A stretch of DNA of 64,000 bases from Streptomyces umbrinus (GTDB lineage Bacteria; Actinomycetota; Actinomycetes; Streptomycetales; Streptomycetaceae), in the NCBI RefSeq assembly GCF_030817415.1, contig NZ_JAUSZI010000002.1:4650001-4714000 (forward strand), in the 5' to 3' direction. Below are positions 50,489-58,923 of this stretch, in pieces. How positions within the stretch are numbered: the first letter of the stretch is position 1; each line of letters begins with the position of its first letter. The notes below the pieces were generated by a model. It was given only the letters and a program-made list of their open reading frames with translations. It did no database searches and had not been told where the DNA came from. The position numbers and the translations under genes were made by a program.

Positions 50489-51722
50489 GCTGTGTGGGCG
50501 GTGTCGTCCCTCCGGCACCGGCTGAGCTCCGGGGGCGGGGAATGCCGCCCTGTCCTGCCGCGACGTTGGTTGCTGCGTTGGTGTCCGCGTTGCAGGTGAA
50601 ACCGCAGGAGGAGCAACAGAATTCGGCTTGGCTCTTGCGCGAGTTCTTGTCGATCCATCCGCAGGCGCTGCATCGCAGGCTGGTGTAAGGGGCGGGGACG
50701 TCTTCGACCCGGCCCAGGGCCTTGTGCTCGGTGCGCTGGCGGAGCAGGCCCCAGCCCTGGGCGAGGATGACCCGGTTCAGGCCGCTCTTCTGCCGCACGT
50801 TCCTGCCAGGCTCCTGGACGGTGCCTTTCGCCGAGCGGGTCATGTTCCTGATGTTGAGCTTCTCGAACCGGATCACGTCGTAGGTGCGGGAGAGCATCGT
50901 GCTGTTCTTCTCGCACCAGTCCTTGCGGCGGTCCGCTTCGCGGGCCTTGAGCCGTGCGACGGCGGCGTATCCGGCGGCCTTCCGCTCGCTGCCCCTGGGT
51001 GCACGAGCGGCGCGGCGCTGGTGCTTGCGGACCTGGGCAGCTTCCCTGACGGTGAGCTGCGGGCAGTTCAGTTTCCTGCCGTCCGACAGTGCGGCGGTGA
51101 TCGTCACGCCCCTGTCGATGCCGATGACTTCGCCGGTGCCGGGGGCGGGGACGGGGGCGGGGATGACCGCGAAGGCGATGTGCCACTGGCCGTTGCGCCA
51201 GGTGACGCGGAAAGTCTTCGCGGTGGGCAGGTCGCCTCGGGTGAGGCGGAAGCGGACCCAGCCGCAGCCGGGTACCTTCACCTGCGCCCAGTGCCGGTTC
51301 AGCTTCTGCACCACGACGGAGCGGCCCATGACCTGCTTGCTCTTGGCGTTGAGCTTCGGTGACCCGTCCGCCTGGAGCTCCGGGACGCGGTCGGTGCCGA
51401 TGACCCGGAAGCCGTTGTGCACGAACTTCTTGCGCCATGTCGGCTCGCCGAACCCGGATGCGAAGCGGGCGGCCTTGGCCTTGTTGAAGTCCTTGAGTGC
51501 CTGCTGCTGGACGTCAGCGTTCCCGGCGCGCAGCCATTCGTTGTCGTGCCGGGCCTCGGTGAGCTGGCGGCACTGTTCCGCGAAGCCGGGGGCGGCCTTG
51601 CGGCCCCTGTACCAGTGCGAGTGCTGCTCGACGGCCAGGTTCCACACGTACCGGGCGTGCGCGCAGTGTTCGAGCATCTGCTCTTCCTGCGCACGCGTCG
51701 GGTACATACGAAATCTGGACAT
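50436..51722 (-). CDS. tnpB: RNA-guided endonuclease TnpB family protein
   Basis: 428 aa, full length for the family. The N-terminal OrfB helix-turn-helix segment is RFRMYPTRAQEEQMLEHCAH. The RuvC-like site is complete: Asp203 in VIGIDRGV, Glu287 in RFEKLNIRNM, Asp380 in NADTNAATN. A zinc ribbon lies before the last (CSACGW at 351 and CCSSCGF at 370-373). The nuclease therefore looks catalytically intact. The last residues (VREPQPTRVGIPLF) are translated from the right-end hairpins. The start is ATG 51722. Confidence 0.93.
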   Translation of the reverse strand: MSRFRMYPTRAQEEQMLEHCAHARYVWNLAVEQHSHWYRGRKAAPGFAEQCRQLTEARHDNEWLRAGNADVQQQALKDFNKAKAARFASGFGEPTWRKKFVHNGFRVIGTDRVPELQADGSPKLNAKSKQVMGRSVVVQKLNRHWAQVKVPGCGWVRFRLTRGDLPTAKTFRVTWRNGQWHIAFAVIPAPVPAPGTGEVIGIDRGVTITAALSDGRKLNCPQLTVREAAQVRKHQRRAARAPRGSERKAAGYAAVARLKAREADRRKDWCEKNSTMLSRTYDVIRFEKLNIRNMTRSAKGTVQEPGRNVRQKSGLNRVILAQGWGLLRQRTEHKALGRVEDVPAPYTSLRCSACGWIDKNSRKSQAEFCCSSCGFTCNADTNAATNVAAGQGGIPRPRSSAGAGGTTPPTQRSNVREPQPTRVGIPLF

Positions 51723-51750
51723 GGCCCCATCCTAGGGCCAGAATTGATGC
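51723..51750. promoter_or_regulatory. 28-bp divergent spacer between tnpB and RHH gene
   Basis: Contains CCTAGG and, extending into the start, TTGAT-GCATG-ATCAA (51744-51758). Such a short shared spacer with a palindrome suggests autoregulation by the RHH protein and shared or leaderless transcription. Confidence 0.4.
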
Positions 51751-51903
51751 ATGATCAAGCTGAATCTTCGACTTCCCGATGACCTGTACGCCAGGACCAA
51801 GGCACTTGCCGCCGCAGACGACCGCTCCCTCAACTCATGGCTGGTGTCGCTCGTGCGGCGTGCGGTGGAGGAAGGTGAACGCCGTTCCGCCCAGAAGGCG
51901 TAA
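51751..51903 (+). CDS. ribbon-helix-helix (Arc/HicB-like) DNA-binding protein
   Basis: 50-aa protein. MIKLNLRLPDDLYARTKALA gives the beta-strand and helix A of an RHH fold, then DDRSLNSWLVSLVRRAVEEG gives the second helix. It resembles HicB-type antitoxin C-terminal domains or Arc family proteins. It lies inside the IS element, divergent from tnpB, and is probably its regulator; no toxin partner is seen. Too short for most gene finders. Confidence 0.8.
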   Translation: MIKLNLRLPDDLYARTKALAAADDRSLNSWLVSLVRRAVEEGERRSAQKA

Positions 51904-52415
51904 CGACTTCTCCTGCCCCGCTACGCGGGAACCGGGAGTCACCCCCGGCCTGAAGGCCGGGGCACCCTCCGGTTCCCAGGTGGATGTTCTCCTGCGACAG
52001 AGCGCCCGTGAAGTACTCCTGGCCGACGCGCTGGCCCCAGTCGCCGCCGGCGCCGCCCTGGAAGTCCTTGGTGAGCCAGAGGGACTGGTCGTAGTGGCGG
52101 GCCGCGCCGCCCGGACAGCGGGAGTAGTTGCGGGTTCCACACGTCGGCGGCCTTCGCCGGGGACGCCGACGTGAGGGGCGAGGCGACCAACGCGACCAGC
52201 GCGGCGAGAACGGTGACCAGACGCGCCAAGTGTCTGTGCGCGGTGAACTCCCTTGGTGGGGGACGGGATTTCACCCTCAGGTCGCCGCCGACTCCCGCGA
52301 AGGTTGCCGGTCGGGCATGACCGACTTCGGCCGCGCGCAGGCGACTTCGGCCGTACACGAGCGGCATGAGCCGCGCGGACCCGTCAGTTGCACGGGCCGC
52401 GCGCGCTCGCTCACC

Positions 52416-54071
52416 TCAGCCCCACACCACCAGAACCGCAGCCCACACCAGCCCCAGCACCACGGCCAACGGCCAGAGCGGGCGCCCCCGTTCGGGTGCG
52501 GTGCTCTCTCCGGTGGGCCGCAGCGCGGGATCCGTACGCATGGCCGTGAGCTCGGCCGCCAGGGCGTCGTAGGGATGGACCAGGCCCTGGCGCCGCTCGA
52601 ACCACGCCCAGCGCGGTGCGGCGACCGACCAGTTGTCGCCCCGCCAGCGGAGCTTCAGTTCGAAGGACTGACGGCGTACGGAGCGGATGTCGTCCCAGGG
52701 GACGTGCCGGGGGCCGCGCAGTCCGGTGACCCACAGGCCCGAGCGGTCGGCGGTGATGCGCCAGGCGAGCTTCACGGGGACGCGTACGACTCCGTAGAGA
52801 CCGAGTACGCCGAGGAGTGCCAGTTTCCACAGGGGCGCTCCGGACTCGGAGAACCACATCGTGACGAACCAGGCACCCCAGAGCACGAGCAGCGCCGCGG
52901 CCACCCAGTCGAGCCAGCCCGCACGCCAGCGGCGGACCGGGACGGGCGGCCGGTCGACGACCAACTCCCTCGCCTGTTCCTCCAGTTGGCGGTTCTGCTC
53001 CTCGCGGGCCTTCTCCTTGGCGACCCGTCTCATGCCCGCGCTCGGCGACAACGGCCGGACCGGTCCCGTCGACCACTCCGTGAGCGGCGGCTGGTCCGGG
53101 TCCTCGTCAGCGCTGACGACCACGAGTTCGGCGCCGTCGAAGGGAGCGCCGTAGAGGACGGCCTCGCGGACCGGCCCGGGGGTGTCGTCGTCCACCGCGT
53201 CGAGGAGCCGCTCCAGTTCCTCGTCGTCCGCGTCCTCCTCGTCCTCCTCGTCCTCGTCGTCGTCCGCTTCCTCACCGTCGTACGACGTCAGGTCCACCGT
53301 GAAGAGCGGGCGCATCGCGGCGAGGTCATCCGCCGCGTACACCTCCGTGGTGCCCTGCGCGTCGTCGCGCACGAGGACGCGCAGTACGGGCGCGGGGGCC
53401 CGGCGCAGGGCGAGGGCCCGGTGGCGGCCCAGCCACGCCGAGGCCAGGGCGGTCACGGCGAGCCCGGCCAGGTAGATGGCCACGACCCAGGAGCCCCGCT
53501 CGTCGTCGGGCGTGCCCCAGAGGCCCGCGGTGGCGCCGATGAGCACGCCGATTCCGAGCACCGTGAGGCCGAGCGGGAGCAGGAAACGGCCGCGCTGGAG
53601 CACGGCGTCCGCGTCCGGGGTACGTGCCGTGATGTCCCCGGCGGCCTCCAGCGCCCGTTCGAGCTGGCCGCTCCGGGCCCGCAGGCGTACCGCGACGGCG
53701 GCCCAGGTGACCACCACGACGAACGCCACGACGGCGGTCACGACCCACGGCAGCGACCGCGCCTCCATGGCGAGCGCCAGCAGCAGGACGGGCGCACCGA
53801 CCCAGACCAGCTCGGGGCGTGCGAGCACCCACAGGACGTACACCGCGAATCCCGCGGCGACGAACGGCCACAGTCCGCCGAGCATCGCCGCCCAGGCGCC
53901 CGCGCACAGCGCGAAGGTGGACACGGCTGCCGCGACCGACCTGCGCACCCCCAGGAACGACCAGCGCGGAGGCAGCGCGGCCGACCAGACGCCGGCCCGC
54001 CCGGCCGTCCAGTCCCTGCAGCCGTCGGGTATCGCGGCCACGGGCAGTCGCAGCGGCTCGTCGTACGACAC
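52416..54071 (-). CDS. large multi-span membrane protein with bacterial PH-like segment
   Basis: 551 aa. About four hydrophobic spans lie in the first half (AAMLGGLWPFVAAGFAVYVLW; WVVTAVVAFVVVVTWAAVAV; FLLPLGLTVLGIGVLIGA), with more around 430-480. A strongly acidic loop (EEADDDEDEEDEEDADDEE) is followed by a charged coiled-coil-like stretch (VAKEKAREEQNRQLEEQARE). GLWVTGLRGPRHVPWDDIRS resembles a bPH domain strand-turn. Function unknown. GTG 54071 is chosen because AGGAG precedes it. Confidence 0.65.
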   Translation of the reverse strand: MSYDEPLRLPVAAIPDGCRDWTAGRAGVWSAALPPRWSFLGVRRSVAAAVSTFALCAGAWAAMLGGLWPFVAAGFAVYVLWVLARPELVWVGAPVLLLALAMEARSLPWVVTAVVAFVVVVTWAAVAVRLRARSGQLERALEAAGDITARTPDADAVLQRGRFLLPLGLTVLGIGVLIGATAGLWGTPDDERGSWVVAIYLAGLAVTALASAWLGRHRALALRRAPAPVLRVLVRDDAQGTTEVYAADDLAAMRPLFTVDLTSYDGEEADDDEDEEDEEDADDEELERLLDAVDDDTPGPVREAVLYGAPFDGAELVVVSADEDPDQPPLTEWSTGPVRPLSPSAGMRRVAKEKAREEQNRQLEEQARELVVDRPPVPVRRWRAGWLDWVAAALLVLWGAWFVTMWFSESGAPLWKLALLGVLGLYGVVRVPVKLAWRITADRSGLWVTGLRGPRHVPWDDIRSVRRQSFELKLRWRGDNWSVAAPRWAWFERRQGLVHPYDALAAELTAMRTDPALRPTGESTAPERGRPLWPLAVVLGLVWAAVLVVWG

Positions 54072-54466
54072 ATGCACTCCTGGATCGCGTGGGAACGCCG
54101 GTGATGACACCGGCGCCGGCACAGGTGGTGACAGTAGCGACCGGACGCCCCTGCCCGGGCCACCGGACCGGCTCCGCTCCCACCGAGGTGCCGCCCTCTC
54201 GTACGGCCGGACGCGCCCATCGCCTCAAACGGGCGGGGACGTCGGGCCACGAAAACCGAGAGCCCCTTCAAGAAACCGCCAGGACCGAGCGCGCACGCCC
54301 GACGGCCCCGGCCGGCCGGGATGCTGCCGGCGAATCGCCGAGCGAGAGCCAAGTGGGCGCGCGGTCCCAGCGACAAGCCGTCCGCACACCGCGTCGCCGG
54401 GACTCTCACACCACTCGACAGCCGGTGACGGAATTCACCGACACCATCCAGCAGGTCCCGGCGGCC
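54072..54466. other. 395-bp gap without a recognisable gene
   Basis: Open frames here are G/C-driven shadows. ACCGACA/TGTCGGT-type short inverted bases near 54440 are the only structure noted. Confidence 0.4.
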
Positions 54467-55132
54467 TCAGCCCACAGCCAGCAGAATCGCCAGCAGCACA
54501 GCACCGGCCGCCGCAGGCGCCACGATCTCGTACGCCCACCGCACCGACGCCTCGCCCTGTGCCCGCGGATCCTTGCCCCGGGCCTCCAGCAGCTCGCGCA
54601 GCTCCTCCATGATCTGGTCGCCCGCGGCGCGCACGGGTCCGGTGGCCACCGCCGCGGCATGGTGCTGCTGACCGCCACGGGCTGCCTCCGCGGCCCCGCG
54701 GGCCTCCCCGCGCGCCTCCCGCCGCGCCGCCCGCTTGCGGCCCCGCAGCGAGACGGGCACGGCCCACACCTGGTACTTGGCGCCGGCCTTGTCGAGCACC
54801 TCGTTCGAGTAGCCCGACCTGAACCCCTCGACCGTCCCCCAGGGCAGCACGATCACCCGGAAGGGGTTGCGGACACGCAGCCGCTGCTCGTTGGCGTACA
54901 CGGCCGGACGCACGGTGAACGCGAGCACCAGCGGAACGAGAAAGAGCAACGCGGCCAGCGCCACCCACGGCGCCCGCCCCTCCCCGGTGACCAGCGCATC
55001 GATCCCGAGCCACCCCGCGATCGCGAGCAACAGCACCCCACCCGCAATACCGGAGGGCGACCGATAGACCCGATCCTTGAACTGAGGATCCGGTGTCTCC
55101 GGCGCGGTCGGCTGCTGGTCGGGCGTCGTCAT
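54467..55132 (-). CDS. PH domain-containing membrane protein
   Basis: 221 aa. Two adjacent spans (GIAGGVLLLAIAGWLGIDAL; PWVALAALLFLVPLVLAFTV) are followed by a bPH-like beta segment (YANEQRLRVRNPFRVIVLPWGTVEGF). An Ala/Arg-rich helical region (RAARREARGEARGAAEAARG) and a final span come next. This two-span plus bPH layout is typical of the bacterial PH_2-like families; function unknown. Bases 54072-54466, between it and the previous gene, hold no credible gene. Confidence 0.72.
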   Translation of the reverse strand: MTTPDQQPTAPETPDPQFKDRVYRSPSGIAGGVLLLAIAGWLGIDALVTGEGRAPWVALAALLFLVPLVLAFTVRPAVYANEQRLRVRNPFRVIVLPWGTVEGFRSGYSNEVLDKAGAKYQVWAVPVSLRGRKRAARREARGEARGAAEAARGGQQHHAAAVATGPVRAAGDQIMEELRELLEARGKDPRAQGEASVRWAYEIVAPAAAGAVLLAILLAVG

Positions 55133-55159
55133 ACCCCCGATTCTGCCCGACGCGACCTG

Positions 55160-55320
55160 GGACCGATTTCCAGCCCCTCCGGCACGTGGCTTCCAGCCGC
55201 TGGGGCGCGCGTCCAATTCAGCCCCGCCGGCACTTGTCTTTTCAGCCCCTCCGGCGTTTGAGGAGCGGGGGTTCGGGGGCGGAGCCCCTGAGTAAGGGAA
55301 GGGAAGGGAATGGGTAAGGG
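55160..55320. repeat. array of degenerate family B units
   Basis: At least four related units spaced about 30 bp (55167, 55190, 55217, 55245), each like TTCAGCCCCTCCGGCGTTTG. They are followed by GGAGCGGGGGTTCGGGGGCG and a purine-rich GGGAAGGGAAGGGAA tract. It resembles one arm of the family B element, multiplied. Confidence 0.6.
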
Positions 55321-55406
55321 CGGCGGGGGCGAAATCCCACGCACCCACCCACCCGCACCCTCGCCCTCACCCAAACCCAGGGCTGTACAGCCGCTACGCG
55401 CGTAGA

Positions 55407-55418
55407 TATGCTCGTCTG
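55407..55418 (+). promoter_or_regulatory. -10 box (TATGCT), leaderless deoC start
   Basis: TATGCT at 55407-55412 ends 6 nt before GTG 55419. Confidence 0.45.
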
Positions 55419-56381
55419 GTGACCATGCCCACCACTGCACCCGCAGCACACGCACTCACAGACGTGACCACGTCCGACAGCACACTGCGCCGCTTCCTCC
55501 ACGGGCTCCCCGGCGTGGACGCGGTCGGCCTGGAGGCACGCGCCGCCTCCCTCGGCACCCGTTCCATCAAGACCACCGCGAAGGCGTACGCCATCGACCT
55601 CGCCATCTCGATGGTCGACCTGACGACGCTGGAAGGCGCGGACACCCCGGGCAAGGTCCGGGCACTCGGCGCCAAGGCGGTCCGCCCGGACCCCACGGAC
55701 CGCACGGCCCCGTCGACCGCCGCCGTCTGCGTCTACCCCGACATGGTGGCCACCGCCAAGGAGGCCGTCGCCGGCTCCGGCGTGAAGGTCGCCTCCGTCG
55801 CCACCGCCTTCCCGGCCGGCCGCGCCGCGCTCGACGTGAAGCTGGCCGACGTGCGGGACGCAGTCGCGGCGGGCGCCGACGAGATCGACATGGTCATCGA
55901 CCGCGGAGCGTTCCTCGCGGGCAACTACGCGAAGGTGTACGAGGAGATCGTCGCCGTGAAGGAGGCCTCCGGGGCGGCCCGCCTCAAGGTCATCTTCGAG
56001 ACGGGCGAGCTGTCGACGTACGACAACATCCGCCGCGCGAGCTGGCTCGGCATGCTGGCGGGGGCGGACTTCATCAAGACCTCGACGGGCAAGGTCGCCG
56101 TCAACGCGACGCCCTCGAACACTCTCCTCATGCTGGAGGCGGTCCGCGACTTCCGCGCCCAGACCGGTGTGCAGGTCGGCGTGAAGCCCGCCGGCGGCAT
56201 CCGCACCAGCAAGGACGCCATCAAGTTCCTGGTCGTGGTCAACGAGACCGCGGGCGAGGACTGGCTGGACAACCACTGGTTCCGCTTCGGCGCGTCCTCG
56301 CTCCTGAACGATCTGCTGATGCAGCGGCAGAAGCTGGCCACCGGCCGTTACTCCGGCCCCGACTACGTGACGGTGGACTGA
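55419..56381 (+). CDS. deoC: deoxyribose-phosphate aldolase
   Basis: 320-aa class I aldolase: 2-deoxyribose-5-phosphate to glyceraldehyde-3-phosphate plus acetaldehyde. Schiff-base lysine in ADFIKTSTGK, proton relay VKPAGGIRTSKDA, and VIFETGELSTYDNI are all present. The N-terminal 70 residues form the extra segment of long DeoC proteins. It starts the operon deoC - aldehyde dehydrogenase - truncated aldehyde dehydrogenase (5-bp gap, then 8-bp overlap), which would oxidise the acetaldehyde formed. Confidence 0.94.
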   Translation: MTMPTTAPAAHALTDVTTSDSTLRRFLHGLPGVDAVGLEARAASLGTRSIKTTAKAYAIDLAISMVDLTTLEGADTPGKVRALGAKAVRPDPTDRTAPSTAAVCVYPDMVATAKEAVAGSGVKVASVATAFPAGRAALDVKLADVRDAVAAGADEIDMVIDRGAFLAGNYAKVYEEIVAVKEASGAARLKVIFETGELSTYDNIRRASWLGMLAGADFIKTSTGKVAVNATPSNTLLMLEAVRDFRAQTGVQVGVKPAGGIRTSKDAIKFLVVVNETAGEDWLDNHWFRFGASSLLNDLLMQRQKLATGRYSGPDYVTVD

Positions 56382-56386
56382 TCACC

Positions 56387-57865
56387 ATGACCACTGAGAA
56401 CACGAAGACCACGGCAAACATCGAAAAGCGGTCGTCCGCTTTCGCGTACGCACCCGCGCCCGAGTCACGCTCCGTCGTCGACATCGCGCCCTCGTACGGC
56501 CTGTTCATCGACGGCGAGTTCGTGGAGGCGGCGGACGGCAAGGTCTTCAAGACGGTCTCCCCCTCCACCGAAGAGGTCCTCTCCGAGATCGCCCAGGCGG
56601 GCGAGGCGGACGTCGACCGCGCGGTGAAGGCGGCCCGCAGGGCCTTCGGGAAGTGGTCCGCGCTCCCCGGTTCCGAGCGCGCCAAGTACCTCTTCCGCAT
56701 CGCCCGCGTCATCCAGGAGCGCAGCCGCGAACTGGCCGTCCTGGAGACGCTGGACAACGGCAAGCCGATCAAGGAGACCCGCGACGCGGACCTCCCCCTG
56801 GTCGCCGCGCACTTCTTCTACTACGCGGGCTGGGCCGACAAGCTCGACCACGCCGGCTTCGGCGCCAACCCGCAGCCCCTCGGCGTCGCGGGCCAGGTCA
56901 TCCCCTGGAACTTCCCGCTCCTGATGCTGGCGTGGAAGATCGCCCCGGCGCTTGCGACCGGCAACACGGTCGTCCTGAAGCCCGCCGAGACGACCCCCCT
57001 GTCCGCTCTGTTCTTCGCGGACATCTGCCGCCAGGCGGGCCTCCCCAAGGGCGTCGTCAACATCCTTCCGGGGTACGGCGACACGGGCGCTGCGCTCGTC
57101 GAGCACCCGGACGTGAACAAGGTGGCCTTCACCGGCTCCACCGCCGTCGGCAAGGCCATCGCGCGCCAAGTGGCGGGCACCAGCAAGAAGGTCACGCTCG
57201 AACTGGGCGGCAAGGGCGCGAACATCGTCTTCGACGACGCCCCCATCGACCAGGCCGTCGAGGGCATCGTCTCGGGCATCTTCTTCAACCAGGGCCAGGT
57301 CTGCTGCGCGGGCTCCCGCCTCCTCGTCCAGGAGTCGATCCAGGACGAACTGCTGGACTCCCTGAAGCGGCGCCTGTCGACCCTGCGCCTCGGCGACCCG
57401 CTCGACAAGAACACGGACATCGGCGCGATCAACTCCGCCGAGCAGCTCTCGCGCATCACCACGCTCGTCGAGCAGGGCGAGGCCGAGGGCGCCGAGCGCT
57501 GGTCCCCGGCCTGCGAACTCCCCTCCTCCGGCTACTGGTTCGCCCCGACGCTCTTCACGAACGTCACCCAGGCGCACACGATCGCCCGCGACGAGATCTT
57601 CGGCCCGGTCCTGTCCGTCCTCTCCTTCCGCACGCCGGACGAGGCGGTCGCCAAGGCCAACAACAGCCAGTACGGCCTCTCCGCGGGCATCTGGACGGAG
57701 AAGGGCTCCCGGATCCTGGCCGTCGCGAACAAGCTGCGCGCGGGCGTGATCTGGTCCAACACGTTCAACAAGTTCGACCCCACGTCGCCGTTCGGCGGTT
57801 ACAAGGAGTCGGGCTTCGGCCGCGAGGGCGGCCGCCACGGCCTGGAGGCGTACCTCGATGTCTGA
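56387..57865 (+). CDS. aldehyde dehydrogenase family protein
   Basis: 492-aa NAD(P)+-dependent enzyme. Seen: NAD-fold GNTVVLKPAE, TGSTAVGKAIARQ, catalytic Glu in TLELGGKGANIVF, catalytic Cys in NQGQVCCAGSRLLVQ, and EIFGPVLSVLSF. It is probably the acetaldehyde-oxidising step after DeoC. Its stop overlaps the next start by 8 nt, so the two are translationally coupled. Confidence 0.93.
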   Translation: MTTENTKTTANIEKRSSAFAYAPAPESRSVVDIAPSYGLFIDGEFVEAADGKVFKTVSPSTEEVLSEIAQAGEADVDRAVKAARRAFGKWSALPGSERAKYLFRIARVIQERSRELAVLETLDNGKPIKETRDADLPLVAAHFFYYAGWADKLDHAGFGANPQPLGVAGQVIPWNFPLLMLAWKIAPALATGNTVVLKPAETTPLSALFFADICRQAGLPKGVVNILPGYGDTGAALVEHPDVNKVAFTGSTAVGKAIARQVAGTSKKVTLELGGKGANIVFDDAPIDQAVEGIVSGIFFNQGQVCCAGSRLLVQESIQDELLDSLKRRLSTLRLGDPLDKNTDIGAINSAEQLSRITTLVEQGEAEGAERWSPACELPSSGYWFAPTLFTNVTQAHTIARDEIFGPVLSVLSFRTPDEAVAKANNSQYGLSAGIWTEKGSRILAVANKLRAGVIWSNTFNKFDPTSPFGGYKESGFGREGGRHGLEAYLDV

Positions 57866-58793
57866 GAAGCCCAAGAACACCGAGAAGCCCAAGAGCGCCG
57901 AAAAGGCGGAGCAGCAGCGCCTGAGCGTCTTCAAGACCTACAAGCTGTACGTCGGGGGCAAGTTCCCCCGCAGCGAGAGCGGCCGGGTGTACGAGGTGAC
58001 GGACTCGAAGGGCGAGTGGCTGGCCAACGCGCCGCTGTCCTCCCGCAAGGACGCCCGTGACGCGGTCGTCGCCGCCCGCAAGGCCTTCGGCGGCTGGTCC
58101 GGCGCGACCGCGTACAACCGCGGCCAGGTCCTCTACCGCGTCGCGGAGATGCTGGAGGGCCGCAGGGACCAGTTCGTACGGGAGGTCGCGGACTCGGAAG
58201 GACTCTCGAAGTCCAAGGCCGCGGGGGTCGTCGACGCGGCGATCGACCGCTGGGTCTGGTACGCGGGCTGGACCGACAAGATCGCCCAGGTCGTGGGCGG
58301 CGGCAACCCGGTCGCGGGCCCGTACTTCAACCTCTCCACCCCCGAGCCGACGGGTGTGGTGACGGTCCTGGCCCCCCAGGAGTCGTCGTTCCTCGGTCTG
58401 GTCTCGGTGATCGCCCCGGTGATCGCGACCGGCAACACGGTGATCGTGGTCGCGAGCGAGAGGTCCCCGCTCCCGGCGCTGTCGCTGGGCGAGGTGCTGG
58501 CCACCTCCGACGTTCCGGGCGGGGTCGTCAACATCCTCTCCGGAAAGACGGCGGAGATCGCGACCCCGCTGGCCGCGCACCAGGACGTCAACGCGATCGA
58601 CCTCGCGGGCGCGGACGACGTACTCGCGAAGGAACTGGAGGTCGCGGCCGCGGACAACCTCAAGCGGGTCGTCCGTCCACAGGCTGTGGATTACTTTGCG
58701 GCACCGGGCATCGAGCGCCTCACCGCCTTCCTCGAAACGAAGACGGTCTGGCACCCCACGGGCGCACTGGGCGCCTCCGGCTCGTCGTACTGA
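57858..58793 (+). CDS. truncated aldehyde dehydrogenase-like protein lacking the catalytic Cys domain
   Basis: 311 aa. The N-terminal Lys/Glu-rich segment (KPKNTEKPKSAEKAEQQ) precedes an ALDH NAD-binding half (FKTYKLYVGGKFPRSESGR, VVTVLAPQESSFLGLVSVIAP, GNTVIVVASERSPLPA, DVNAIDLAGADD). The expected catalytic Glu and Cys blocks are missing, and the chain ends in a 60-residue helical tail. A genuine short protein seems more likely than a broken one: the reading frame is clean and coupled to the full ALDH. It may be a non-catalytic partner subunit. Confidence 0.85.
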   Translation: MSEKPKNTEKPKSAEKAEQQRLSVFKTYKLYVGGKFPRSESGRVYEVTDSKGEWLANAPLSSRKDARDAVVAARKAFGGWSGATAYNRGQVLYRVAEMLEGRRDQFVREVADSEGLSKSKAAGVVDAAIDRWVWYAGWTDKIAQVVGGGNPVAGPYFNLSTPEPTGVVTVLAPQESSFLGLVSVIAPVIATGNTVIVVASERSPLPALSLGEVLATSDVPGGVVNILSGKTAEIATPLAAHQDVNAIDLAGADDVLAKELEVAAADNLKRVVRPQAVDYFAAPGIERLTAFLETKTVWHPTGALGASGSSY

Positions 58794-58833
58794 CGGCCAC
58801 CGCGTCCGTCGTACCGACGGCCGCCGAAGACGG

Positions 58834-58875
58834 GAGAGCCGCGCTTCCCCACCGTCCGGGGGAGGCGCGGCTCTC
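58834..58875. terminator. bidirectional terminator
   Basis: GAGAGCCGCGC (58834-58844) pairs with GCGCGGCTCTC (58865-58875), with outer CCGAAGA/TCTTCGG arms. It lies between convergent genes. Confidence 0.75.
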
Positions 58876-58923
58876 TCTTCGGCCTCGCGCGACTCGCCGC
58901 CGCGCCGCGGGCTGTTGTACGGC

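Larger units (their letters stand above)
50416..51983 (-). mobile_element. TnpB-only IS200/IS605-type insertion sequence
   Basis: About 1.57 kb, with boundaries set within 2 bp by the interrupted host gene. It has no tnpA and no terminal inverted repeats. The right end (low coordinates) has two hairpins, CCCCCTCTT/AAGAGGGGG and CAACCC/GGGTTG. The left end (high coordinates) has nested stems: GGGAACCGG (51927-51935) with CCGGTTCCC (51969-51977), and CCCCGGCC/GGCCGGGG around TGAA (51943-51962). It encodes TnpB and a divergent 50-aa protein. No target duplication, as expected for this family. Confidence 0.85.
50245..52241 (-). pseudogene. secreted zinc metalloprotease (snapalysin-like), interrupted by a TnpB element
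   Basis: The N-terminal part is on 52241-51983 and the C-terminal part on 50415-50245. The first encodes a hydrophobic signal segment (LVTVLAALVALVASPL... ASPAKAA), then, one frame over, CGTRNYSRCPGGAARHYDQS and QEYFTGALSQENI. The second encodes YLHEVGHTFGLDDFYDW, the HExxH zinc site, and ends WRHLKSRYGL. Removing the element joins ENI to YLHEVGH in frame. Further lesions: a frameshift near 52140, and no proper start codon (a GCG at 52241-52239 stands where GTG would fit 6 nt after GGGAG). Confidence 0.8.

Noticed and set aside
51943-51962. GC hairpin as a plain terminator of the RHH gene
   Set aside because: It is nested in the larger stem that forms the element left end, so it is better read as a transposon end, though it could also terminate.
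57858-58793. treating the short aldehyde dehydrogenase as a frameshifted pseudogene
   Set aside because: No downstream sequence in any frame encodes the missing catalytic domain, and the tail reads as normal coding sequence.
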